Source of the DNA: Chamaelirium japonicum
Taxonomy: Eukaryota > Streptophyta > Magnoliopsida > Liliales > Melanthiaceae
Assembly: GCA_947650365.1 (NCBI GenBank)
Contig: OX393557.1
Span: 27,344,885 to 27,408,884, forward strand
Reading direction: 5' to 3'
DNA length: 64,000 nucleotides
Shown here: piece by piece, positions 13,244 to 24,218 of the stretch
How positions within the stretch are numbered: position 1 is the stretch's first letter
Layout: each line of letters opens with the position of its first letter
The notes under the pieces: generated by a model
What the model was told of the DNA's origin: nothing
The model's database searches: none
The model's input: only the letters and a program-made list of their open reading frames with translations
Program-made: the position numbers and the translations under genes

Positions 13244-13282
<39 letters not shown>

Positions 13283-15599
13283 ACACACACTTAGGCTAAG
13301 GGTCACAGAAGCCACAGTAAACGAGGGGGAATAATCCCTGTTCTTCGGGTCCGTCAACCCGAAAAACCGTGATTGTGCACGCTCCCGAGCACTCGCGCCC
13401 TCACAACCAAGGGGTCCGGTAGCGGCGTCACACAGACCAAGCCCCGCTTCCCAACGGCTCATCGGACCCACTCCACCTGCGAAGTGTTAGCACTAACACT
13501 TGCCAATATCGGACTTTCTTATGTCTGAAAAGACAAGACTCTCAGGCAATTGCAACGACCTTCCTAGAGTTTGTATCTAAAGACTCAGCGCCTCAACGCT
13601 GGCCTAACACTGTCCTCGGACACCCTGTGTAGCTCTGTGAATCCTTACCCTAAATAAGGACGGGATCCCGACTTCATTTGTAGGTGCCCTCAGGTCACCA
13701 AAGGAAAGCTAGAACCACGTCTAGTCCCCACTAGGCCAATAAGGCCAACGATCACTTAGGGTAGGATTAAGAGTTTACTCTTTCTCCCCTATACCCTGCC
13801 ATTATTGATCTTGTTCTAGTCCAGGCCTACAACCTGTAGATCAGCCCTGGCTTAAAAGCCATGCTAGTCCTTAATTTTTAAGATTTTGACAACATTAAAA
13901 ACACGAGATGGTCCATCCTATGCGTGCGACGATATGACCGCCCTCCAAGTACGATGTGGGGGACAAGCCCCGCTCCGTACGCGACCGTCACATCGTTTAT
14001 AGCATGCATATTTTGGACCATATGTACATGCAAGTGAGACACCCACGGTTAGGTATGAATAGTAGAAGTGAATAGTAGTCATAATTAGAAATTTTGAATA
14101 GTAAATATATATATATATATATATATTTATTTATTTATATATATGTATTCTTATTCAGATACAGGTATATGTGCGTATAAATACCTACACGAAATCCCGT
14201 ACTTATGGTAATGTTCATTACTGTCTGAATTCAAGCCAAAAGATTTTTTACTTTACGTTTACATTCAGGCGCTAACACAATCCCAATTCGATTCCGGTGG
14301 TTATTTAGAGCAACTCTTAAGATCATAAATTTCAACTAAATTAAATTACATAAATTTTATCCCAAGTGTGCAAGGCTTTCACCCAAAAAATACACATAAA
14401 AACAATCCCTAAACATCATGGGTTTCATCTAAGTTAATTCTCCAAAAATCTATCCACAAGACTAAAAAATTTCTTCTAACAACTATGCATAACAACCCCT
14501 AACAATAATGATTTCCATCTCAAATAAATTTCATAAAATTTCCCCATAAAAGTGCATGGATTTTGAACCAACAACCATTATAGAACAATCCTCATTTTCT
14601 CTTGGATGATGTTTGGATTTAATTGCATAAAACATGTCACAATATAAACATGAAAACAGTCCAGATTTTTCATGGTTCTCTTTCAATTTAAAACCTAACT
14701 CAAAAACTAATTTATTCTCTAATCCATCATAACCTATATTTTCCTCAAGTGTTAGGGGCTTACCTTGCAATTTCCCCTCTTTTCTTCCTCTCTTCTTTTC
14801 CTTCTCTTTGATCGGATTTCGGATGGCTAAAGGTGGAGAGTGTGGATGGTGGAGGAGGAGATGGGTGGGGAGGGGAGGAGAAGGGGTGGAGAGTAGAGGA
14901 GTTGGGCCAAGGGTAATGGCCGGCCAAGCTCCCCACCTCTCTTTCCTTTTATTAAACTTTTGGGGAGAAAGTCAAGGCCCTCCCCCCATTTAGTGGATCT
15001 GGTCCCCCCCTTTTTTGACCATACTTTCATCTAGAAATATCAAGAAAGCTCTCCCCATTGGGCCTTAAATGGGCCTTCCAAGTGGGCTTCCTCTTAGAGC
15101 CCAACTAGTCCTCATTAATCCATGGTCATCTAAAGGGCTTTAGGTGGGCCCTCTAATGAGCCATTAGCGATAGGATTTAGTTAGATTCCTTTGGTTTAGG
15201 TTTTGGCTTAGTGTAAGACTAGGTTATTGACCTAGTTTAACTTAGGCTTAGCCTAAGCTTAGGTGTGTCTCTAGGCGGAACCTAGACTTAGGTTTATCTT
15301 AAACTTAGAGTGTTAACGATTGGGACATAGGTTTAGGTCTGAATCTATGTCCAACATTTTGGGCTTGGATTAAGCTTTGGCGTAAGCCTAGGTTCAAGTT
15401 TAGGCTTATGCTAAAATATGGTGTTTTGGTGTTCAGACTTGTAATTGGGTTCCCTCTCAGTTGAAGGAAACCCGAGTACAAGTCAGGGTCATTAATTTCA
15501 GGTGGACGCCCCTTACTGAGACCTTACTTTCATCTATATATGCCTTCAGCTAATTTGCATTTTAGTTTGTTATTTTTCAGTTAAAATAGGGTTCTTACA
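12363..15599. mobile_element. Solo LTR (TGTCACGCCC...TTCTTACA)
   Basis: A 3237-bp insertion with TG...CA ends and the perfect 5-bp duplication TGGTG (12358-12362, 15600-15604). There is no primer site, polypurine tract or polyprotein, so it is read as a solo LTR left by recombination. The ends closely resemble those of the solo LTR at 31979-34640. It interrupts the CACTA transposase gene and so is younger than the CACTA insertion. It contains a CA microsatellite (13246-13280) and a short TA run (14107-14126). Short ORFs inside are not recognisable. Confidence 0.85.
13246..13280. repeat. (CA)n microsatellite
   Basis: About 17 uninterrupted CA units inside the solo LTR. Confidence 0.95.
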
Positions 15600-16427
15600 T
15601 GGTGAGTTGGTATAGTCATATATTGGCATACATGTTATAAATTACAAGGAGTTTGATCATATAAATAAGATCTTGACATTCATATGCTTATATAATATTA
15701 CAGACAACTGTAAAGAATATTGTGGAGAGTCAGGGTGAGGGTGATAATTGTTCGCAATCACTTCTCGATGATCCCTTATCCCAAGTGTTCGGTAAGGACT
15801 CTAAAGGGTGCCTTCGTGGTGTTGGGATCACTGTCTCAAGAACTCAGATCGAGTTTTCTGCTCCAACAATAGCTAAGATTGCTTCTATCTAGGTTTAAAA
15901 CCAAGAATGGAAATCTCATATTAATAGAGTGGATTCAATTATGCAAATTGTGGTTATGGAAATGCGGGAATTGAAGGTTAAATACTTTTGCATCATCTTT
16001 TCTTAAATACTATTAGATAGAGTATGGACTAGATATTCTGTAGCATATATAAATTTAGTCATCAAATTGTACCACAGGATTTGTATCATGGGCAAAATAG
16101 GACGCAAGGCACAACTCCATGCAACGGTACGACTGCAAGTGCCTCTAATTCAGTTTCAGTTGTAGCCCCGTCACATATGGAAAACTTTGTGAACTACTCA
16201 GCTGGGATTATGATGTTGTTGGTGTCGGAAGAGTATTCATGGATCAAACACAGGGAATTGGGCATGAGCGCGCCCTACGTGACACAGAGGAGAAGGTGGT
16301 ATTGGACGAGATCCTTGTTCCCGAAGAAAAAGTATACTTAGGAAGTCAAGGTAGTGCAACAAACCTTGAGGACATTGGCGTCGGTGGTGTTGTAGTGTGG
16401 CCAAAGGGGTTTATTAGATATGGATAA

Positions 16428-17090
16428 GATGTGGCTTTTTTGTTGAGTTTGTATTTTGATTTGAGACGCCCGTCTATTATGCTATATGCAATGGTGACTC
16501 ATCTTGAATATTAGTGGTAGTACCACTTAATTTGAAGACTTTGAAATTGATTTTTGTATCATTTATATGCATTTTGTTTTGAATATCAGACTTTTTATGG
16601 CAAAATCTATTGCGGGAAAATCTATTGCCACACTTTTTTTTTACCATATGTGGTAGCTATGTTTTTATTGGACAGTGATTTATATCATCCCAGGTAACCA
16701 AAAAACGGATCTATACTAGTAGCATGGTTGGTATGTGGTTGCTTAGTTTTAAGCATCAGCTGATTGATGTGGCTTTTTTGTTGAGTTGTACTTTGATTTG
16801 AGACACCCATCTATTATGCTATATGCAATGGTGACTCATCTTGAACATTAGTGGCAGTTCCACTTAATTTGAAGACTTTGAAATTGGTTTTTGTATCCTT
16901 TATATGCATTTTGTTTAAAATATCAGACTTTTTATGGCAAAATCTATTGCCACATTTTTTTTACCATCTGTGGTAGTTATGTTTTTACTGGGCAGTGATC
17001 TAAATCATCCCAGATAACCAAAAAACTGATCTATACTAGTAGCTTAGTTGGTACGTGGTTGCTTTGTTTAAGCATCAGTTGATTGAAAAG
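16428..17090. repeat. Tandem duplication, 338 bp x 2
   Basis: The unit starting GATGTGGCTTTTTTGTTGAG at 16428 recurs at 16766 and ends at AAGCATCAG(C/T)TGATTG in both. It begins directly after the CACTA gene's stop codon and probably represents duplicated 3' UTR. Confidence 0.9.
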
Positions 17091-17124
17091 CTAGTATGAA
17101 ATTTTTTCAAAAAAAATTATACAT

Positions 17125-17395
17125 TGGAACGGTTCTTATCTGTTCCTAGTTTAGAATAAAACGGTTAGAACTGTTGATTTTTCTCAACATAAGAATGGTG
17201 CAAAGACATTACTGAAAATAAATTAGAACGGTTATGAACCATTCCAAATTTTACAATGTGAAAACCGTTCCTGTTTCATAAACATGAACGATTAAAAACC
17301 GTTCCTATCCAATTAGAACGCGTATTTTTAGAACGGTTTATAACCGTGCCAAACTATATTTAGAACGATCCATAACCATTCCAAATTGACCATTA
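17125..17395. promoter_or_regulatory. CACTA right subterminal repeats
   Basis: Eight or more AACCGTTC/GAACGGTT-like motifs in both orientations adjoining the right TIR, matching those of the left end. Confidence 0.75.
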
Positions 17396-17408
17396 TGGTG
17401 TAGTGTAT

Positions 17409-18120
17409 ATAGGTTGTCTCCCCGCTGTCGTGGAAACTGTCCCCTATCTGGAGGACCGGAGGAGTCGTCCATTGTGGCGGAGCGAGATGACCGTGTGTCG
17501 ATGAGGAAACAAGAAACAAGAACGCTGAGAGATGAAGGACGTGAGAATGCAACCTTAAACGAACGAGCCCCCTTCTTTTATAGTGGGAACGTTATGCCCA
17601 CACGTTGCATGGGCTAGGACTTGCACACGCTGCATGGGCTAGGACTTGCATACTCGCTGCGCTATTCATGCATGGATGGCATACATGCGCAAAGTTAGAG
17701 AAAATGATGTGACTAAATCTCACTCGCTTCTACGACCAAGCTCGAATTCATTTTGACGGCTGGATCAGTCTTGAAAATCTGAACAACAGCTAAGGTGGCA
17801 ATGAGTGGGCAAGGAAGACCCACCTTAACCGGTACGGAGGTCCCACCATACAAATCAGATTAAATAAAGAGGACATTTTTAATGTCTACAGCCCATGTTT
17901 CACCACTCGCAGCCCCCAATCTATAGCCAACACAAATTATTCCCAAAGACAACCCCTTTCTCAAGGGCAATCTCTCTTCTTCCTCTATTGTGCCCTTGCA
18001 GGCCGCCCACCGTTGCACGTTCTCCCTCATCCAATTAATTGCCTCCTCTGTCCATAGCTTCTTCTACCTCCTCTTCCGCCTTCTATTTCTTTTCTTCGCC
18101 AAGAGCTTCTACTAAAAGAA
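17409..18120. other. Flank of CACTA insertion, no gene seen
   Basis: This continues the sequence that lay left of the CACTA before it inserted. A direct 30-bp repeat (GTTGCATGGGCTAGGACTTG and a variant) lies near 17603-17655. No recognisable coding region. Confidence 0.5.
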
Positions 18121-18124
18121 GATA

Positions 18125-18460
18125 TTCAATTAGGGTAGTAGTTTTAACCTTGATGAAACTTGATGCTACCGGTGTCAGAGTTTAGGTCATGTGACTAGTC
18201 AATTTACCACTAAGCCAAATTACATCAAGCGCAAATCCATGAATGTCACCCTTGACGACTCTGAGTCTGAGTCAAGTCAGGGATCTGAAAAGCTTGAAGC
18301 ATCAAATTTTGTGCATTCTATGGATCTGTTTATGTCAGTGAGGGTCTAAGTGAACCTCTAAGGATAGAATCTGGGAATGACTGCAGTACCTCACGATCCG
18401 AGGATGACGGAGCATCAAAAGTTAACGAAGATAATTTGACGTATGAGAGGCTTGCAATTC
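18125..18460 (+). pseudogene. Retroelement gag zinc-knuckle remnant
   Basis: Reading from about 18163 gives CYRCQSLGHVTSQF, a CCHC zinc knuckle whose last cysteine is replaced by phenylalanine, followed by a Ser/Glu-rich stretch and a stop. This is the nucleocapsid end of a retrotransposon gag. It lies about 450 bp before the copia RT/RNase H remnant and may belong to the same element. Confidence 0.55.
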
Positions 18461-18599
18461 CATATTGAAGAGAAATACTCAGCTGAAGAAAAAGCTTAAA
18501 CTTGTGACTCTACAAATAGATGAATTATTTGAACTTGTGATTTTATCGATGTTACAGTAAGCCTATATAGATACTATCTTGGTCATATTTAATATGCAC

Positions 18600-19781
18600 A
18601 ACTCCAAGAAGAGACTAGTTCTATTCAGACATGGAATAAAATTATCCAATGATCAGGGTCCTAAAACTCCTAAGTAGAGGGTAGAGATGCAGAAGATACA
18701 TTATGTTTCGGCTATAGGGAGTTTGATGTATGTCATGTAGTGCACAAGACCAGATATATACTATGCAGTAAGCATGGTGGGAAGATATTTGTCAAATCCG
18801 GATCTAAGGCACTAGACTACTGTGAAAAGTATATTTAAGTATCTCCGTAGTACGAGGAATTATGAGTTAGTTTACTCTTCACAGGAACTTACGCCGATTG
18901 GATATACGAATTTTGTCTTTGCAGCAGATCCAGAATTTAGGAGATTGACATCGGGGTTTGTATTTTCATTGGGAGGAGGAGCTGTCAGCTAGAAGAGCAT
19001 GAAGCAGGGATGCATCACAGGTTCGATAACAGAAGCTAGTGTGTTACGACGTACAAGGCGGTCAAGGAGGCAGTGTGGCTCAGAAAGTTTCTGACGGACT
19101 TAGGATGTGTACCGGAAGCTCAAAAAACCTATTATCCTTTACTGTGATAATAGTGGAGCAGTAGCACAATCCAAGGAGCCAAGATATCACCAGAAAGAGT
19201 AAGTATATTGAGCAAAAATATTACATTATATGGGGCTTGCAGAAGCATATGGAGGTTACAGTGACTCAGGTGGCGACTGCAGATAACATGGCGAACCCTT
19301 TCACAAAGACGCTATTGATAAGACTTTTGAGAAGCATTTGGATGCCATAGAAGTTAAGATTGTCATTCCCCGGTAGGCCAAGTGGGAGATTAAGCAGGGA
19401 TGCATCACAGATTCGATAACAGAAGCTAGTGTGTTACGACGTACAAGGCGGCCAAGGAGGCAGTGTGGCTCAGAAAGTTTCTGACGGACTTAGGATGTGT
19501 ACTGGGAGCTCAAAAAACCTATTGTCTTTTACTGTGATAATAGTAGAGTAATAGCACAATTCAAGGAGCCAAGATATCACCAGAAAAGAGTAAGTATATT
19601 GAGCAAAAATATTACATTATATGGGACTTGCAGAAGCATAGGGAGGTTACAGTGACTCAGGTGGCGACTGCAGATAACATGATGAACCCTTTCACAAAGG
19701 CGCTATTGATAAGACTTTTGAGAAGCACGTGGATGCCATAGAAGTTAAGACTGTCATTCCCCGCTAGGCCAAGTGGGAGAT
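18600..19781 (+). pseudogene. Ty1/copia reverse transcriptase/RNase H remnant
   Basis: The translation shows a copia C-terminal pol pattern: SAIGSLMYVM, CTRPDIYYAVSMVGRYLSNP, VKSIFKYLRSTRNYELVY, then ITGSITEA and YCDNSGAVAQSKEPRYH. At least six in-frame stops and frameshifts make it non-functional. The 3' part is duplicated in tandem. It ends in a purine-rich AAGTGGGAGAT polypurine tract followed by TGTTG, the start of an LTR. The upstream pol domains are missing. Confidence 0.85.
19002..19781. repeat. Tandem duplication, 390 bp x 2, of RNase H plus PPT
   Basis: AAGCAGGGATGCATCACAG recurs at 19002 and 19392 and both units run to GGCCAAGTGGGAGATT. The duplicated piece includes the RNase H 3' end and the polypurine tract. 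Confidence 0.95.
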
Positions 19782-21710
19782 TGTTGTAGCTCTTATGTCC
19801 TGAGTGTGGATTTTAGTTAGAATACTGCTTTGATATATATTAATTCGTACGTAATAAAGGACCATAGGAAATACAATACGTCATTGAGGCACATGTGGGT
19901 CCATGCTTGAGAGACCGAGTAGACCAGTTCTATGTAGACCTAGAACTAGTTCACGACTTTGATGATATCGGTCGCTTCACCGAGAATAAGCTGTTAGCAG
20001 GTAGAGAATATGGTAAAGTCTCCACCATGAGAAACATAGGATTTTGATTTACCTGACCAAACACGATGATCGTTTTGAATAGGAACCAAGACGGTGCACG
20101 GATCAGTGTATCAGAGCCTGATGCATAAACTGTCTTACTACTATAGATAATATATTCTCAACCATAAGGAACTATGTACATTGAGCCAACCGACTGTGTG
20201 GTCCTTTAATGTGCCAACGTGTGTGGACCTTTCATAGTCCAATACCATGGTACGTTGGGTTACCGGACTGGTGCTGGAGTGGCATGCAACCCCTACAGGT
20301 TATCTGACGTCTAGTAATGGATGTGTGCATTTTGATGATTCTGTCTACATGATTAATCAAGGCTTGATGGTTGTCAGTATGACTGAAGATGTTCCATATG
20401 CTAGGAATAACACTGAAAGGTGTGTTGTATTATAGATGACAAGTCATTAAATCCAAGTCAGATGATCGATTGGGTCTGACGGTGCTTCCCACCGCCCGAG
20501 TCAAATCATGGCACCAGTAATAGAAGGGATTAAAAATTATCATAGTATAGTAGAGAATATGGTTACGAGGGAGTAACATAAGTTTAGGATCACTAGAGTT
20601 CAACTTGCGTTGCACTCTGGGTACGTGGCTACGCGGGTTAATCGGATTATGACTGATTAGCGAACCTTTTGGTGTGTCACCGGAATAGTTAATCAGGAAT
20701 CCGGTTGAAGCTAGAGATCCTGAATCCTGAAGGTTCAACCATATCGTTGTATATAGAAATTGTTCCTCGACCCGGTTGGACACGTTAGATGTGAAGTAGT
20801 ACGATAGAGCACAAGCCCGAAGCCTAAGAACCTAATTCACATATGTTAAGGGGCTATAGGGATATTTTAATAAATACTAAAATATGGCTCATAACATATT
20901 GAATATGGATTAAAAAATAAGCAGAATAATTTCAGGAGCTCGTAGATGTTGATGGAACTCGATTCCGACAAGCGTACCTCACTTTATCTCTTTATCAGCG
21001 GTATCCCGATATAAAAGTGTTTTTGTCCAAAGTGTCAAAGGGATAGGAAAAACCCTAACCGACCTGCCCTATCCCTCCCCCCTCATCCCTATCTCATAGG
21101 GGCCGATTCTAGTTTGCTTGCTTTTGCAAGTAGGGGACCGACCTTATAAGAAGACAGGGGAGGGAAGAAACTAGCCCAAGGCTCTCTCCCTCTCTTTGGA
21201 AAATCCAGCCCCCTTTGTGGTTTCGCCCAAGAAGAAGAGAAAGAAGAAAGAGGAAGAAAGGAGGAAAGGAAGCAAAAGGAAGAAAAAAAGAAAAAAAGAA
21301 GAGAAGGCTTGGAAGCATCATCGTCTTCGCAACATGATCATCCGTCGGCTCGTAGTCCTTGCATTCAAAGATAGGACTTCGAGGATTCCTTCCCTCGCAA
21401 AGGACAAGATGATGTCCGACAATTTTCCTCTAATTTATGTGTACTTCATCATCAACCATTATTCCATTCTCTTCGGATCTAAGATCGACCATGTATGATG
21501 ATTTTAAACACCTAATTAGATACATGCATATCTTTCATAGATCGTAGTATACCCCTAGGGGTGTCTGCACATATACTAAGTTCTAAGGTCATAGATTTGC
21601 ATGTAGATTATTTTTGTGGAATTAATTGTAATAAAACATACACTATGAGGATCCTCAGATCTATCTTTTGCTTCTGCTACGACTCTGATAAAAGGATTTA
21701 ATTTCAACAT
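19782..21710 (+). mobile_element. Probable Ty1/copia 3' LTR
   Basis: It starts TGTTGTAGCTC immediately after the polypurine tract and may end at AATTTCAACA (21710), giving about 1.93 kb with TG...CA ends, in the size range of large copia LTRs. A TATA-like CCTTATAAGAAG lies near 21142. The 3' edge is an inference: no partner LTR or target duplication was found. Confidence 0.5.
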
Positions 21711-22245
21711 CCCTGCCTGGTGCCCTCAAAAACGACATTGGAACCTGTAACCCTGCCCTAGGCCCGCGAAGACGACAGTGAGACCTATAGCCCTACCCGG
21801 GGGCCACAAAGACAACAGTGGGACCTACAGCCCTGCTTGGGGCCCATGAAGATGACGATGGCATCCGCCAATCCTGTCGGGGGCCTACTCATACCATCTA
21901 GGGTCTGGTAAATTCCCCCGGGTATTTTACCAAAACCTTCGATATTCCCAAACCTCTATAAATAGTAGATCTTATAAATATTCTAGATCGAATTCCATTA
22001 TCCCAAATCCTACTTTCTGTTTTCTAGAGCTCTCGGAGCCTTCTGGTGACCAGACTCTAAACAAGCATATTCCAATCTCTGTTTACTTGTATAATCACTC
22101 ATCGGTCTGTCGAGAGTAGCTATACTTCTTCAGAGATAGTAGATTTAAAGATTGCGTCTTACCGCATGGAGACTTAGGCTTCGGCCGAACTTCGTCACCA
22201 CATCCTATGTCAACTATTTTTCTCTCTATCTTTACTTAACAATGT
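21711..22245 (+). repeat. LTR-like repeat family, copy 1 (with 40-bp x 4 array)
   Basis: It begins with four 40-bp units (CCCTGCCTGG, CCCTGCCCTA, CCCTACCCGG, CCCTGCTTGG at 21711, 21751, 21791, 21831), then a TATA box (CCTCTATAAATAG near 21952) and a downstream region ending CCTATGTCAAC. The same arrangement occurs in reverse at 30415-30880, and the last part again at 27826-27990. The order resembles an LTR with a repeated U3, but no internal region was tied to it. Confidence 0.7.
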
Positions 22246-22798
22246 TAATGTGACAGCTCAGCACTTGGCAACTCAACGCTTTACTTGCGCCATCTCTCAA
22301 AGCTCTACCCTTCAATCGACTGTTGGAGGGGGACCGTACGACGGTCGTAATCTCCTCCCACAAACACCACCGTCGCTGGAGTTGCTCGCCATCGCCCTCG
22401 CCGTCTCTGCTACAGTCATCGTCGCCGGAGCTGCTCAAGAGAGATGGGAGAAGAAACAAGAGAGAATAGTTTTAGGTTTATCAAAAACGACAACGACCTT
22501 TGGCTAAATGAAACTTTAAGGAGTCGTGTTCACGGGAGGGCTTTGTTGTGAGGGAACTCGAACACCTAACCCAAAAAAAAATCCAATTAATTTCAAAAAA
22601 AAAAAATAAATCCAATTTATCAAGTGGTTGGTTTTAGTTTAGATGGAGTGAACGGTGGATCCTCCACGTTCGGCATCGATAAGGAGCGGTCCCCATTCGA
22701 TAAGAATCCAACGCCCACGATATAGCTCCGCGGCACAACAACGGGAAGCCGTTGGCTCCTCCGCCGCACAGCAGGTTTCGAAAGGAGGCGGCCAGATC
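22246..22798. other. Intergenic, no gene recognised
   Basis: Short overlapping ORFs on both strands (for example 22250-22507 plus) show no recognisable domain. The right part is the likely promoter region of the snoRNA transcription unit. Confidence 0.4.
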
Positions 22799-22830
22799 TA
22801 GGGTTAGGGTTTGTGAAATGTCTATAAAAA
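22799..22830 (+). promoter_or_regulatory. Telo-box and TATA box of snoRNA host transcript
   Basis: CTAGGGTTAGGGTTT (22799-22812, two plant telomere-type repeats) is followed at 22821 by TCTATAAAAAGG. Telo-boxes with a TATA box about 30 bp before a pyrimidine-rich start are typical of plant ribosomal-protein and snoRNA gene promoters. The predicted start is near 22855, in cttcttccatttccc. The host transcript's exons were not resolved; no long conserved ORF was found. Confidence 0.6.
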
Positions 22831-23497
22831 GGACCACCCGCTCCGCTTCTTCCATTTCCCACACATCTCCTCTCTCTCCTTGGGTTTTTAAGCCGGTGGT
22901 CAATGAATCTAGCATCCAATCCTTTCATGATTGCGAGTAAAATCGTTCTTTTTTAGGATTTTTGATATGTAGCAGATCGGATCTAGCAACCCTAATCGTT
23001 GATCGGTTTCGTCCCTTTCCCGATAGGCATAGAAACGATCGGATTCTATCTTTCATAGGGTTCTATGAAAGAGTACTCTTTGGATCTCGCACGTCGCACC
23101 CCGGGCTCCTCTGAGATCTCATGAAGATGGAAGCCCCAATGCTCGTGCCAGAGTCGATCGCCGTTCTGTGTTGCAGATCTGCTCAACGTTCACAAAGCCC
23201 GATCTGTGTCAAAGCAACGGCTAAATTGCAAACCCTACTGATCAGATCAACATCATCTTCTGTTGGCTTTCTTCTGCCTCTCCTCACCTTTGGCCCTTTG
23301 AGATCTCGATGCCCAAAGAGCTCAGTCATGGAGGCAGACATCTGGGACGGCAAGAGCAACGTGGGGGCCCTCCTCTACTTCCATGGGTTTGCCTCTAAAA
23401 CTTCTTGCCAAAGCTTTTGTCCTTCATCTATTTTAATTTTTACGAGGTGATTTGTGTCAATACATCTAAATTATGCGGATTTCTTATTTGGATATTT

Positions 23498-23591
23498 TCG
23501 GCGGCGATGATTATGACTACCCGCGCTTCTGAAATTAATAATTTGTGAAGCATAAGGGGATTAATTGGTTGAATTTCTTGATATGAGCCGA
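23498..23591 (+). ncRNA. Box C/D snoRNA, 25S rRNA double guide
   Basis: A terminal stem TCGGC/GCCGA (23498-23502, 23587-23591) encloses box C GCGATGA (23504-23510), box D' CTGA (23529-23532), a C'-like GTGAAG (23545) and a D-like CTTGA (23577-23581). The 11 bases before D' (23518-23528) are complementary to AAGCGCGGGTA, and the 12 bases before D (23565-23576) to AAATTCAACCAA. In conserved plant 25S rRNA, as remembered, these segments are adjacent and overlap by AA. That two independent guides hit neighbouring sites makes chance unlikely. The non-canonical box D is the weak point. Confidence 0.85.
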
Positions 23592-23640
23592 TAATTACAA
23601 AATACAGAATTTTTTTTTATAATAAATGTTTCGTCTCTGT

Positions 23641-23727
23641 CGGCTGTGATGACAATCTATAAAGCTTCAATGCCAGTTCTGCTTCAGAAAATTCATGATC
23701 GAGCAAGCTGATTAGAAACTGAGCCTC
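23641..23727 (+). ncRNA. Box C/D snoRNA
   Basis: A short stem GGC/GCC flanks box C GTGATGA (23646-23652) and box D CTGA (23719-23722). A degenerate D' (CAGA, 23685) and C' (ATGATCG, 23695) lie between. The nine bases CCAGTTCTG (23673-23681) before D' are complementary to CAGAACTGG in 25S rRNA. No rRNA target was recognised for the D guide. Confidence 0.7.
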
Positions 23728-23951
23728 CACAAGTTCGAAGCTTTTTGAAAATTTGGTTTCTAGTTTTAATCTGTATTCTTTCTGTTTTATGTTTATCGTC
23801 CATTTATTTTGGTTTTGTTGACTTTACCCCCCCCCCCCTCTCCCCCCTTTCGCTGGGGTAACTAAAAAGTACCCCTACTGACCTTAATTTTCTGGGTTTT
23901 ATCCCCTAGACCCTTTTTATTTTTGGTTGGCAATTTGGATTGGACCATGGA

Positions 23952-24070
23952 CGCCGGTGATGACACATTCCAACGTTTTGAGGTGTAGTTAGCTCCGAGA
24001 CCCTGTTTACAGGGAGAACCTACTCGGAGTTGCTACATTCATATGAAATTAATGGAATTTTCTGAGGCTC
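23952..24070 (+). ncRNA. Long structured box C/D-type RNA, member 1
   Basis: Box C GTGATGA (23957-23963) and box D CTGA (24062-24065) are closed by a GCC/GGC stem, but the interior folds into one long hairpin instead of holding rRNA guides. Stem A: ATTCCA 23967-23972 with TGGAAT 24053-24058. Stem B: TGTAG 23984-23988 with CTACA 24033-24037. Stem C: CTCCGAG 23993-23999 with CTCGGAG 24023-24029. Stem D: CCCTG 24001-24005 with CAGGG 24010-24014. An 8-base bulge AGAACCTA separates C and D on the 3' side. The paralogue at 24497-24610 keeps every stem by compensatory changes. The family was not recognised; no rRNA guide is apparent. Confidence 0.75.
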
Positions 24071-24185
24071 CCCAAGCCATTAAACCCTTAAACCCTACCA
24101 CCTCTGCATTTTTTATGTTGAAGTTTTGAGTTACACCCCCACATTTCTAAAAATTACCCTTTAGCCCTGGTCCCAATAAGAGAGT

Positions 24186-24211
24186 GGGGGTGGGGGTGGG
24201 GGGTGGGGGGA
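24186..24211 (+). other. Predicted G-quadruplex
   Basis: Four runs of five to six G separated by single T (G5-T-G5-T-G6-T-G6), in the intronic spacer between the two structured RNAs. A further uninterrupted run of about 17 G lies at 24271-24288. Confidence 0.85.
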
Positions 24212-24218
24212 TGCATTT

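Larger units (their letters stand above)
11548..16427 (+). pseudogene. CACTA transposase_24-type gene, interrupted
   Basis: Several exons can be read. An N-terminal exon starts at 11548 (MSEASNNSGLDEGSS). An exon at about 11850-12142 contains WKKCELSMPADFRKLK, then WKSFCENEATPKAQQQ and NRSKLTYTHTNGHLGLAR. A third, at 12251-12362, has THTKKDGTIPE. After the nested solo LTR the gene resumes near 15705 with DDPLSQVFGKDSKGC, and the last exon ends at 16427 after VVVWPKGFIRYG. This order (W...KA..NR.K....H..G, THTKKDG, QV.G....G, V.WP) fits plant transposase_24 proteins of CACTA elements, which bind DNA rather than cut it. Besides the insertion, an in-frame stop closes the 15.8 kb exon and the last exon is frame-shifted, so it is dead. 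Confidence 0.75.
9254..17405 (+). mobile_element. CACTA (En/Spm-type) DNA transposon
   Basis: The left end is CACTACACCAAA and the right end is TATGGTGTAGTG, inverted CACTA termini. Both are flanked by the 3-bp duplication TAT (9251-9253, 17406-17408), as expected for this superfamily. Both ends carry many short direct and inverted copies of an AACCGTTC/GAACGGTT motif, the usual subterminal transposase-binding arrangement. Internally there is a transposase_24-type gene, broken by a solo LTR. The catalytic TNP2/transposase_21 gene was not found, so the copy appears non-autonomous. Confidence 0.92.

Noticed and set aside
6643..21710. One single copia element from the 8199 primer site to the 21710 LTR end
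   Set aside because: The two flanking LTR candidates do not resemble each other, and the gag-to-pol spacing after removing the CACTA does not fit.
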